Source: Rosa chinensis
Taxonomy: Eukaryota > Streptophyta > Magnoliopsida > Rosales > Rosaceae
Length of the DNA: 64,000 nucleotides
Assembly: GCF_002994745.2 (NCBI RefSeq)
Contig: NC_037090.1
Span: forward strand, 21,712,001 to 21,776,000
Direction of reading: 5' to 3'
Below the pieces are notes generated by a model. It did no database searches, was not told the origin of the DNA, and saw only the letters and a list, made by a program, of their open reading frames with translations. This document shows, one piece after another, positions 1-10,145 of the stretch (position 1 is the stretch's first letter; each line of letters starts with the position of its first letter). The position numbers and the translations under genes were made by a program.

Positions 1-847
1 CATAAGAGACCACCCACCCTCTGCACCAAGCCTGGAGTAGTGAAAGCCGAAGGTGGGCCATTGATTTGGACCTAAAACCTGAATACCATTGAGCATCACA
101 TCTAACTTCATTAAGATGACAATCATAATCTACGAGAACCATTGTTGTAGATCGAAAATACCAAGGGCCCTTGCATAGAACTCGTTGTTTGACGATAGGA
201 CCAGTAAAGCAATAGAGAAGACACCATGCATAGGCCAAAGTTGACTAATTGAGGACATCAGTTGCTAGGTATATTATATCAAATATTCATTTTTAAGAAA
301 CCTAATCAAGCAACAAAATCTATAAAATCAATTAAGTACAACATATAAACACAAATAATATAAAGGTGAAGATAATTGAAGAGTCAAGCCTGTGAGTACA
401 AGAGAGGCACATCATTTGTTGTCCTAAAGTCGTAGATGCCTTCCTACATGCAAGTTATGACAGTGGTCTACAACTCCAAGATACAACTCTTGAAGTCTCA
501 CAAAACATCTAATCTGCTTTGCATGACTAACGGTAAACGGGGGTGCCAAGTGTTTATCGATTACCGAAGGAATAGGAAATATGAATGGAAAGGAGGAAGA
601 TGTAGAGTAATATAATGATAGCAATAACAAAGAGCTAGGTTAACTCTTTGTCTCAAGAGAAGAGTATTTATAGAACTCTTCGATCAAAACCCTTTGAAAA
701 TAGATGAATATTCAATTTAAATAAATAAAGTTGGGCTAAATACTGGTTACTATCCTGTGGTTTGGGTCCAAAATCAATTCAGTCCCTCAACTTCCAATTT
801 CATCAAAAACACTCATGTACTATAATTTCTCATCTAATAGATCATTC
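1..847. other. Intergenic, no supported gene
   Basis: Only short open frames occur here and none has recognisable domains or splice structure. The stretch 424-630 read on the minus strand gives a 68-codon frame of no known family. The sequence is moderately AT-rich. I see no RNA gene. Confidence 0.5.
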
Positions 848-2387
848 CGTGAATTAAAGCTGTTAAACTGCTGACGTGGCATGCCAACTCAGCTTCGGTG
901 GGGCCTACTTGATAGGTAAAATTCCCAAATTAACCATAGCTCTCATTGAGGTCATCTTCCTTCCTCCTCGCACGTCGAAGCCTCAAGGCTGCCCTGGGCA
1001 TCAGAAACCCAGATGGAAATCAATTCTTCGCTTGCTATTTGCTGACATCATGCTACCCTCGTCTAAGATATAGTTAAGTAAATAGAAAGCTTTAATGGCA
1101 GCTTAATGATTGGTATTGGCTTAAGAATCAAATGGGTTATGGATTATGGCGTCAGTGTATAGAAGCATATTTTTTTTTGGATAAAATCAAACTTATAACC
1201 AGCATATTTCAACTTCAATTCTAACACCACAGTTCATCCAAACTGTCGAAAGTACCAAAGAGTAGAATTTCAATTCAAGATTGGGAATTTATCCTCTAGT
1301 GCACGACTTGAAAGTTGCCAATTCTATGCTTAACTCCTCATTCGTGGTGGTTCCCAGAATCCAACGGATAAACGAACCGAGGATTGGGGCACATCAAGCT
1401 AATATTTCTGGAATTAACACTAGACTCATGCAATTAAATCGGCTGCCGGAGCCGCCGGAAATTGCCACGAACAGCAGGAAAAGTTTCAAGCTTCTCGTCG
1501 TCGATTCTCTCTCTAGACTTGACGATTTGATGAATGACGACTAGAGACATGGCGGGGACATTGAGACGAAGCGATTGATGTCGGTGAGCCAACCGGGGGT
1601 GGTCAGAATAGGACGTTTTGATCGGACCCAGTCACGGGTCATTGAGCCACCGAGAACAGGTCGAGAGATCTCGAAGACTCTGGGCGTAATGTATAAAAGC
1701 ATATGATTCAGTTCTTTTATAGCCAAATCTTAACAAGAGGTAATAGAAATGGTACTGAGTAGGAGGAAAGGGAAGGGTATGGGAACATTGGCCAGAGGCT
1801 TCTATAATTGCTAAGGACTTTGCGAACCGATCTTCGACTCATCATACTGCTACTCAAAAATAGAGGTTGTAAAACGAAGGCGTTGACTCTATTCAAGACA
1901 CACAGAAGTCTGAAACCTCCAAAACCTCCTGCAAACAAACAATTATTCAGCTAATACCTCCAAAGCAAAAGCTCGGAGCCCAATGAACGTAGCGATCATC
2001 ATTTTTCCCTAATTCAATCGATTCGTTTTCGACAAAGAAGATGTCTGATCCAGTTTCCCCAGTTCTTTCAAATTTCTATTCCAAAATGATTTAGATCAAT
2101 CTTGGTTGTGATTTCGTTTCATGTTCTTTAAAGTTTGAAACTTTCGTTTTGAAAATTAGACTAGTAATTGCGAATTCCCTGTTAATCCGCAGCGGTCATT
2201 AAGTCAGCACATTAATTGGGAGAGGTGCTTGGAAAAGGAAGAAGAATCGACCATGGGATATGGCTCCCAACTAACACTTGAGCTCTCTAGGGTTAAATTT
2301 AGAATTTTACCTGTCAAGTGGGCCCCACCGAAGCTGAGTTAGCATGCCACGTCAGCTGTTTAACAGCTTTAATTTACAGACATGTGC
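848..2387. mobile_element. Inverted-repeat DNA transposon derivative (MULE-like?)
   Basis: About 100 bp at 848-945 is repeated in inverse orientation at about 2280-2387. Both arms contain GCTGACGTGGCATGC-like and CAGCTTCGGTGGGGCC stretches and end inwards in GGTAAAATTC. The arms are about 1.35 kb apart. The interior (about 1280-1940) is more GC-rich than its surroundings and holds gene-like but unrecognised sequence, which suggests a captured segment. Sequence outside the arms does not match, so one end may be truncated and no target duplication could be fixed. Superfamily is inferred only from the long inverted repeats. Confidence 0.5.
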
Positions 2388-4345
2388 CCCTTTTAATCGG
2401 ATTATACATTGTCAATCACATGATATCGATACGTATACTTGGCTCAAGTTAATGTTATTTATGGCCATATGCTTAATATTGATGGGAGCTTCTATTTATA
2501 CTTCCAAAATTAGTATTTGGACCTCTCTCTTTTTCCAAGTAATAGTTGACGTTGTCAACTCATGTCAAATTACCAATAAAGACATAAAAGAGGGGAGGGG
2601 AAAAAACAAAAACAAAAACAAAAGTAAGGAAATACTATATTTGGTAACGGCGCAATACTTGAGGTACCATTTGGGGTTAAAAAAAAAAAATTGTAGGTAC
2701 CAAAAATATCTTTCGCAATAATTCAGATATCATTTGGAGTTTGTACACAAAAATCAAATTTAAGGACCAAGACCAACTTAGGTAATTAGCATAATGAAAC
2801 CTAACCGGCCTAAAGTGTGTCATTTTCGGGAAAAAAAATCCAAATTAACCAAATTAGTCGATTTGGTGCGGTCTTTTGGATTTTTCTATTTAGGCCTACC
2901 ATCATCCCACTAATAATTAAAACAAAAAAAAAATTATAAATACCTTTGGGGATTGTTACACATTCGTGACATAGGTTAGGATCACTTATGCAACTAATTT
3001 AATAAGTACTAGATTTACTGGATTTTGCAAGAGTATGATTAAATCACAGAGTAATAATCTTAAAAGTAAATGAGAAAAATGGAAAAGGTAAATTTTGGGT
3101 AGGTGAGAATACCGAAAAATCAAACCCGCCAACCACACCGTTCTTGCCTTCTGGAACCCTTGAACCATAAGTTGAGGCGAAATTGAGATGGTATGACATA
3201 AAACAGAAGCTCTTAGAGCGTGTTTAGGAGTTTAAATTCCATTAGGATGGTTGAGATGAGAAGTCATATATGCAGAAAGCAAAGAGGTAGAAATGAAGGT
3301 GATGCAAACAAACTTAGTATTTCTGGATAATCGAATTAGTGATTTACCAAAGGTACAGATATATGTAACCTTCATTTTTATAATGTGTGTTGTCAGAATT
3401 TCAACAATCAACTTTTTTTTTTTTTTAATTTGCCATTTAACATTTTGTTATCATGTCAATATATTTTTGACCACTTATACTTTTCATCAGGTTCTACTCA
3501 ATAAAAATTTCACTGCATATCCCCAACTCCACAATGGCAATCACAGCTGCTGGGGAAGCAGTGAAAGGCCTTTGCAACAATTCAATAAAATTGAAGCCCA
3601 TCATCATCGCCCATGTCAATACCTCCAAACAAACAAGGAGGCAACCATTCATCACTTCGGCATTGTTATCTCCAAATAAGCAAGGAGGCAGCTCCATATG
3701 ATATCACTTTCCATACCACCTCCATTCTCGGGTCTATGCACCAATTCCCTCCAACATCATTATGGCCACCATTAATTGCTGCCTTCAATATTATCTCAAT
3801 TAATAGCATCACCATGGAAAGGCATATCTAAACTGAACCCCAAATGATTCCCATCTGCTCATTTTAATTCCATCATTAATTGTTAGGGGCAGCTCCATAT
3901 AATTGGCAGAAATGTTATCATAGCTGCCAAGACATGTATTTGGTTGATGTAGTCCCTCTGTGTCCATTGCACTACTGCTGCTAGAACTTGCAGTCCCCAA
4001 ATTGTTTTCCCTTTTCTTTATCCAAAGGATGAAACGGAGAATCTGTGGGGTTATGTACAATTTGGCTAATTATGTGTTTATAAGACTTTTCACTCTCAAG
4101 AAAACGATACAGAGAAGATTAGCATAGGCCTTGCACAATGATCACATGCATAAATTGAGAAATAGTTTAAACTTTTTTTTTTTAAATTGCATATGTGAAT
4201 TTTTATTTCTATGGTTCGAATTGAAGCTATTAAGCTTGAGAGTTGTAATATTGGATTTGTAATTTGTTGGTGTAACCTTTTGAGGTGATTTCATATTGTA
4301 TAATTGTCTTGGGTTTTGAGTAGTTGATTAATTTTCAGTTTGGGA
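2388..4345. other. Intergenic, no supported gene
   Basis: AT-rich sequence with homopolymer A and T runs (for example near 2680 and 3412-3426). Short frames at 3293-3831 on both strands contradict one another and have no known domain. Nothing else is supported. Confidence 0.5.
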
Positions 4346-4354
4346 TTATTTATA

Positions 4355-4795
4355 GGAAAATTCGTCCAAACAGTGTCTGAACTTTTCCAGACTATTAATT
4401 TTCATACCTATATTTCAAAAAACATCAAAATGGTACCTGACGATTTAAGCCCGACCCAACTTCCGTACCTAGCAACAGTAAAATTGTTAACTCTGTTAAC
4501 TTTTGAAGGGTATTTTCGTCATTTTACTATTCATCCTCCGATCTCTCTGCAACTTCACCCTTTGTTCTTTCTTCTGGTTTCACTTATCTGCACCTTTCAT
4601 GCTGTCGATCATAGTATTCCAACTAGTTGTACACCTTTCTATCATCTCATCGAACAATGTCCTCGCCAAAATAATATTCCCTACACGAGTAAGAGAAGAA
4701 AACATTGTACTCCATGCAAAACATCTCTCTCAGGCATGTGATCGAACACCTTCTGGGCTTCACCAATTCGTCCCAGCTTCGAATACAAATCAATC
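4355..4795. repeat. Left terminal inverted repeat of the Pack-MULE-like element
   Basis: Pairs with 5106-5550 in inverse orientation along its whole length. Homology stops at GATTGATTTGTATTCGAAG on the inner side. Transcription across the element would give a long hairpin RNA. Confidence 0.85.
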
Positions 4796-4826
4796 AAAGT
4801 AGTCTGAACAAACACATGTCTCTTGA
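4580..4826 (-). pseudogene. PPR gene fragment, left arm
   Basis: Read on the minus strand, this contains canonical P/L/S-type pentatricopeptide text: LIDLYSKLGRIGEAQKVFD, then HMPERDV, and in a second frame ARTLFDEMIERCTTSWNTMI. A frameshift and stop separate the two blocks, and there is no start or full repeat array. PPR proteins bind organellar RNA. This piece is too short to work and is best read as captured gene sequence inside the MULE arm. The part beyond 4795 lies outside the inverted repeat, so the captured gene was longer than the arm. Confidence 0.75.
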
Positions 4827-5105
4827 GAAAAACAACCATAGAAACAAGTCAAAAAAGAAAACCCAAATCAGATCAACCAAGAAAAGTGAACTGATGATGC
4901 CCATTTCACAAAGAGGAGCCTGTCGTCGCCGACGGAGATGTTGGCTTTTCGGTTGATTTCTAGCTTCTCTCTAGAGATACTCGAGAGCTTCGTGGGTCTG
5001 ATGACTCGGAGAAACACTGGGTGCGAGCTAGGGTCAGGGTTCTTGGAGTACTTGTATTTTCTGCCTGGAATTGAAGGGCTTGAAGGAGACGAAGGCGTGC
5101 CTATG

Positions 5106-5325
5106 GATTGATTTGTATTCGAAGATGGGACGAATTGGTGAAGCCCAGAAGGTGTTCGATCAAATGCCTGAGAGAGATGTTTTGCATGGACTACAATGTT
5201 TTCTTCTCTTACTCGTGTAGGGAATATGATTTTGGTGAGAACATTGTTCGATGAGATGATAGAAATTAAGGTGTACAACTAGTTGGAATACTATGATCGA
5301 TGACATGAAAGGTGCAGAGAAATGA
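5106..5325 (+). pseudogene. PPR gene fragment, right arm
   Basis: Plus-strand copy of the same captured PPR segment, with GRIGEAQKVFDQMPERDV followed by a frameshift and FDEM text, ending in a stop at 5323-5325. Upstream, a 57-codon frame beginning at 4938 (MLAFRLISSF...) resembles an organelle-targeting N-terminus and could be the 5' end of the donor PPR gene. That link is inference. Confidence 0.65.
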
Positions 5326-5550
5326 AACCAGAAGAGAGAACAAAGGGTGAAGTTGCAGAGAGATAGGAGGATGAATAGTAAAATGATGAAAATACCCTTC
5401 AAAAGTTAACAAAGTTAATGATTTTACTGTTGCTAGGTATGGAAGTTGGGTCGAGCTTAAATCGTCAGGTACCATTTTGATGTTTTTTGAAATATAGGTA
5501 TGAAAATTAATAGTCTGAAAAAGTTCAGACATTGTTTGGACGAATTTCCC
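5106..5550. repeat. Right terminal inverted repeat of the Pack-MULE-like element
   Basis: Inverse copy of 4355-4795. It ends in GGACGAATTTCCC directly before the 9-bp target duplication at 5551-5559. Confidence 0.85.
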
Positions 5551-5765
5551 TTATTTATATTAGGTCTAAACTATGAGACTAGATTGAAATGTTCTTCATT
5601 TTTGATCATATGGTGGTGAGACTTCGATATTATTGAGTATTCAATTTCTACTCCATCAATGCTTCGGAAAATTGATGAGAATTCTATGATGTCTAATTTT
5701 AGACTATGGAGTTGTATAATTGCAAGTATAAAAATCTATGAAAAAGTAAACCAAAGTGTAATACT

Positions 5766-5860
5766 TTTTTTTTTATTAAATAAATAACTCAAATGCTAGA
5801 ACTAGTTTTTTGTGAGTCGAACTCACAACCTCCCACTTACGAAGAGGAGACTATAACATC
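5766..5860 (-). mobile_element. SINE-like element, 3' part, split by the Tat insertion
   Basis: Read on the minus strand, a tRNA-type B-box (GAGTTCGACTC) is followed downstream by an A-rich tail (T run at 5765-5774 on the plus strand). The rest of the unit continues at 19486-19514, beyond the Tat element. The seven bases TAATACT flank the reconstituted unit at 5759-5765 and 19515-19521. The tRNA-like box and tail are seen; assignment to SINEs is inference. Confidence 0.45.
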
Positions 5861-6671
5861 TATTTGAGCCCAAAAGTATTTTTGGCAAGATCCTTTAATG
5901 GATTTAGCGTAGCGGGCCGATACCTGCTGCCCAAAAATAAGCCTGCTTAGGTTTGGGTTACAGCTTCGCCCATTCCGTAATCCATAAGGAAAACGAAACC
6001 TTATTGGAGTCAAGTAGCAGAGATTGAATAGGAAACTTCAATCAATAATCCTTCTATGGCAAGGAACAGTCGAAACCCTAGTTATAAATACTAGGTTTCA
6101 AGGACAGAAAAAATACCTCTCTCGAATCAATCAATCCCAGCGATTACAAAGCCTCTCCAGAGCAAACCTTCAACCTCGTTGAAACCCGGTGACCCCCCGC
6201 CAGTCCTAGTCTCCTCGCGAGCCGACTGTCAGCATCACCAGATCAACCCGGCGACCGTGCTTCCAGTCCTAGTCTCCTCGCCAGCTGACTGCCAGTACTA
6301 CTGCCACCGATACAACCAGCGAAGCAAGGGTAACGCCCTCGCAACCCAGCGAAGCTAAAGTCACGCTTTAGCAAAACCCGTGCTTTCTCCAAACTTCCCA
6401 GTGATTGCTCTGCTCAACCTACGACGTTGAGTATCGATTCGGTGACGCGAAGAGATCACATCCAAAGTCCTTATCCGTAAGGCAAGAAGTCCTTTCTCGG
6501 AAGGCTAGAGAAGAACCTTGTGGCGAGGTTGGTGCTCTCCTCACCCACAAACGCTTGAAGAAGAAGTCAGGTCAAGGGACTCCCCCGACGACTGCACCCC
6601 ACGGTGCTGACACGCCTGCGCACACGCCCAAAAGAGACAGTTTGCAAGCCAACTGGTTTCCGCGTCAAACA
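5861..6671 (+). repeat. 5' LTR of the Tat element
   Basis: 811 bp. It starts TATTTGA, where the 3' LTR has TGTTTGA, and ends TCAAACA, the exact inverse of TGTTTGA. It includes 38 bp (about 6297-6334) absent from the 3' LTR. A TATA box sits at 6083-6090. Tandem-like CCAGTCCTAGTCTCCTCG units occur at about 6200 and 6260. Confidence 0.93.
6083..6090 (+). promoter_or_regulatory. TATA box in the 5' LTR
   Basis: TATAAATA about 220 bp into the LTR, conserved at 18930-18937 in the 3' LTR. It is the likely core promoter for the sense genomic RNA, which would start about 30 bp downstream. Confidence 0.6.
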
Positions 6672-6695
6672 TTTTGGCAAACCCAATGGGACCTA
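6672..6695 (+). other. Probable primer-binding region
   Basis: TTTTGGCAAACCCAATGGGA lies directly after the 5' LTR, where the tRNA primer should pair. It is not the initiator-Met type (TGGTATCAGAGC). It looks like a decayed form of the TTTGGCGCCCAC-type sites of other large plant gypsy elements. The tRNA cannot be named safely. Confidence 0.4.
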
Positions 6696-6878
6696 TAATA
6701 GTGTCTCTTCGTGAACGTAGCCATTGGGAAGTCGAGCGAAAACCCTTACCAAAAGGTTTGCGCTAACTGCTCAAGACACAAGACCTCCAGTTACAGACTG
6801 CACTCTCGCGCGGACTGTCGTGGTCTTTCTGAAGAACAAGTGATTCAACGATTCTCTCATCCTGCTCAATCATCCGAA

Positions 6879-8415
6879 ATGTCTACTGAACGGGAAGAGA
6901 ATCACCCGGCCACTACTGAGGGCCAGAGTGTTACTGCTCAACAAGCTGGCGAGCCTGTTATCACTACCGCTGTTCCTAATACAGTGGAAAGTGGAGGAAG
7001 AAAGGCTTTTGTCTCGAAGCCTACCCTTACAGGCTGCTCGCCATACTGTGGCAACACCTCCTCCTCCGCCTCTGGGTCCGGAGTATGTAAGACGTGAAGA
7101 GGTCAAGGAGGTGATCAGGCTGGCTAACCCCAGAACCCAAGTGGATGGGGTCTATGAGGGACCTTTCCCGCCTCATGTAATGCTCGCACCCTTTCCCAGG
7201 GGGTTATAAAAATATCATTTTTTCTACTTTTTCAGGAGAAGACACAGAGAATGCGGCTACCCATCTGGCCAGGTTTAGGGTACAATGTGGCCAGTACCAG
7301 AATGATGACATCTCAAATGCAGGATCTTTGGCACTTCTCTTTCAGGAGCTGCCTTTAGGTGGTTTTCGAAGCTTTGACCGGGAATCGTAGCAGATTGACC
7401 CGCGATGGAGAAGTTATTCCGAGAAACCTTTGGGGCCATTGAACCTGAGGTTGACTTGGCTTCTCTCACCCAGATGGCCCAAAGGCCTACAGAGTTTTCT
7501 GTGGCCTATCTTCAGCGCTTCCAAATTCAGAAAGCCAAGCTGAATGTCATACTGCCCGAGAAGGAGTTAGTCAAACTAGCGGTCAAAGGTTTGGAACCTC
7601 GTCAGTGGAAGAAGCAGCATGGCAGCATGATCCAATCAATGGGAGAGCTCATCACAGAGGTAGGTAGCTTCGAACATCTCCTCAGGGAAACAGATGCAAG
7701 GAAGAATGCATCTAAAGGGACATATGTGCCAGGAAAACATCGCACTGTAGCGGCCCTGAGCTACCAGCCGGCCACCTATGACCCTTACTACCATCACCAC
7801 AATGAAGAAGTGGTTCAGGATGACGATGAGGAAGATGAGAATGATATCGCTACTTACGAGTTGACCGGGAGGAAGAATCCAGCCTTGAAGCAACTGAAGA
7901 TCTCCAAGGAACCTGTCAAGCTCAAATCAATGGCCTTCACCAAACCTGAGTTTGCGACGTATACTTATGATGCCAATAAGGCACACGAGATTCTGGATGA
8001 GATGATCGCCGCGAAGATGGTGAAGACCGACTTAGGACCTTTTCCTCGGCCAGACCAGTTGAAAGGGAAGAAGTACTGCAAATTCCACAACCTGTGGAAC
8101 CATAATACCGCAAACTATGTGAAGCTCAAAGACCAGATTCAGGTATGGCTTAATAATGGCAGTTTGCAGGTGGAAGCCCCAGTAACGGCGGCAGCGCTCG
8201 TAGACTTAAACCCTTTTCCCGACACTGAGATCAACATGGTTGATGTGAACTGGGCTAAGCAAAATCAGAGGAAAACGACCTTGGATTTGCGGACCAAGGG
8301 GAGCGAAGGAAAATCTGCCGAGGATGAAACCCCTGCAAAGCAGAAGGCTACAACGGCTGGAAAAGCCTCACCCGTGATCCTATGCTCGCGATGTAAAGAA
8401 GAGTGTGGCATCTAA
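6879..8415 (+). pseudogene. gag: Tat gag (frameshifted)
   Basis: Gag builds the retroelement particle. A start at 6879 opens a Ser/Thr/Pro-rich leader. The frame shifts near 7000 and again near 7205, where FPRGYKNIIFSTFSGED, typical of plant gypsy gag, appears. A stop at about 7388 precedes the longest block at 7405-8415 (336 codons). That block contains MEKLFRETFGAIEPEVDLAS of the retrotransposon gag domain, an acidic stretch, and a degenerate zinc finger CKFHNLWNHNTANY in which the last cysteine is replaced by tyrosine. The protein would be about 500 residues if uninterrupted. Not functional as it stands. Confidence 0.8.
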
Positions 8416-9241
8416 GTGTCACATGAAGAGGTCGAGTAGACATTTCGTTTTGGCTCTCTCCCGCCCATTAAGTGGGCCTCACCATCGTGGAACTATCAAC
8501 CTTCTAGCCCAAGAGGGAAAGAGAAAATAGAGTCACCACCATCCCCAAAGGACTCCAACTTATTTAGGAAACTGAAAGCAGCCGCGGTCGATCAGAAACA
8601 AGTGGAGAAGGCCACGAACGAACGAAAGGACGTTCTAACCAAGCCCTACATCCCACCTGCTCCAGCTGCCACCATCAAGGAAGGAAAGTGGTACACTAGG
8701 GAAAAAGGGAAGGTAGTGGAAATAAGCTCTTCCAGGAAAAGGAAACTGCAACGCAGGTTTGTGGGAAGCCAAGCGCGCTCTGGAGGCTCTGGATCAGGGC
8801 CTGATCAAGCCTTCGCAATTGGTCAAATCACCGGAGCAGTATCAGAAGGAAATGGAGGCACTCGCTGCTAAGCCATTAGTGGCTCCCCGCAGCCTTCAAA
8901 AACAAGCAACAGGGGCAGATAAGCCCAGTGTTTTTTGCAGGATCACCGAAGAAAGGATACCTCCGCCAGCTCGAAACGAGAGTTCTCCGACAAGGCGACC
9001 TCATGTCAGGCGCAGATTATTTCTTGAAGAACCAGAAGGTAAACCTTCAGTTTTCGAGAGACTGGGGGGCAAGGAAAAGACTACCTATACTTTACAGTGG
9101 AGACCAAAAAGAGTCCAGAGTGTAGTGGTCGCTTCCCCCAAGGTAAGCGCAGAAGGGGAACCGAAACCAGACTCGCCCAAGCAGACACCTGTGGTACAGG
9201 AACGCGAGTAGTGTGAGGTTAAAGGCCTTACAGAGGAGTCG
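8416..9241 (+). pseudogene. Gag-protease linker of the Tat element
   Basis: Decayed coding sequence. The frame 8759-9211 (150 codons, Pro/Lys-rich, with MEALAAKPLVAPRSLQKQ) is the best piece and is in the same frame as the protease block after a TAG at 9209-9211. A repeated PSVF(E/C)R motif occurs within it. No enzyme domain is visible. Confidence 0.55.
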
Positions 9242-10138
9242 TTGGTAGATCGCTTGGCTAAGCAGTTCAACACTGACGCCCCTGTCAAAGAGCCCAAGCT
9301 TAATCTGGATGACGACATGGAGGAGACAGATACGGCTGATACGTCCTGCAACATGGTTTACGTCCTTCCCACGCAGTATGCACTGCCGGTCGCCGCTCAG
9401 GAATGCCTCGAAACCGAGGAGAACACCGTGCAACCCTTGCAGATCACATCAGCAGTCACGACACCTGTGGAAGAAGCGGTCCTGCTTGAGACGGAGGATG
9501 CTCATAGCAAAGAATTCTTCATGAGCTTCACCAAGCCTACACCTGCAATGGTCCAACACATAAGACCTCTATATATAACCACAGAAGTTGGTAGCATCAA
9601 GGTTAGCAAGATCATGGTAGATATCGGCGCTGCCGTTAATGTTATCACTACCAGAACCATGCACCTACTCGGAATCAAGAAGGAAAAGATCCAGTCTACG
9701 TCCCTCATGCTAAAAAACTTCATAGGGACTATAACAAAGACCCTGGGACTTCTTTTCTTGCGCATCAAGGTTGGCCCGGCTGAGGGAGTTTACGCTTTCT
9801 TTGTGACAGATTGCTATGCGGCCTACAGTGCTATTCTAGGCCGAGACTGGATCCATAGGAGCTATTGTGTTTCGTCGACTCTTCATCAGGAGCTCGTTAT
9901 GTGGAATAGGAAGACAGATAAAGCAAAGGTGATTAAAGTGGATCCTCGTCTATTCCCCGTTTCCGCGAACTATGTAGGTGCCAGGTACTATTTGGAGCCT
10001 ATCACTCCATTACAGGTCAGTGGAATCGATGACAAAGGTCGCCCCACAGGGGTGACGGCCTCTGAATTGGCACAGTGGGGGCTGACGCTCGCAAAAGAAG
10101 GCTTGGAAAGCCTGGCCACGCTGTGCCCAAACCCTTAA
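9242..10138 (+). pseudogene. Tat protease region
   Basis: Aspartic protease that would mature the Gag-Pol polyprotein. The active-site segment reads KIMVDIGAAVNVI (about residues 125-137 of this 298-codon frame). The catalytic Asp is present, but the usual T/S/G that follows it is Ile. The second conserved block, AYSAILGRDWIH, fits ILGRDWL of plant gypsy proteases. The frame ends at 10138, and RT resumes in another frame at 10146. Confidence 0.8.
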
Positions 10139-10145
10139 ATGATTA

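Larger units (their letters stand above)
4355..5550. mobile_element. Pack-MULE-like element carrying a PPR gene fragment
   Basis: A 1196-bp element flanked by the perfect 9-bp duplication TTATTTATA (4346-4354 and 5551-5559), the target-site length typical of Mutator-like elements. Its terminal inverted repeats are 4355-4795 and 5106-5550, about 440 bp each, starting GGAAAATTCGTCC on the left and GGGAAATTCGTCC read inwards from the right. The arms differ by scattered substitutions and small indels. No transposase is present, so it is non-autonomous. Both arms contain the same PPR coding fragment. The central 310 bp (4796-5105) holds a short plus-strand frame starting at 4938. The duplication and repeats are seen directly; the family assignment follows from the 9-bp duplication plus long TIRs. 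Confidence 0.85.

Noticed and set aside
3293..3831. Overlapping frames on both strands near 3.5 kb
   Set aside because: Products are low-complexity or histidine/asparagine-rich and conflict with each other. No promoter or splice support.
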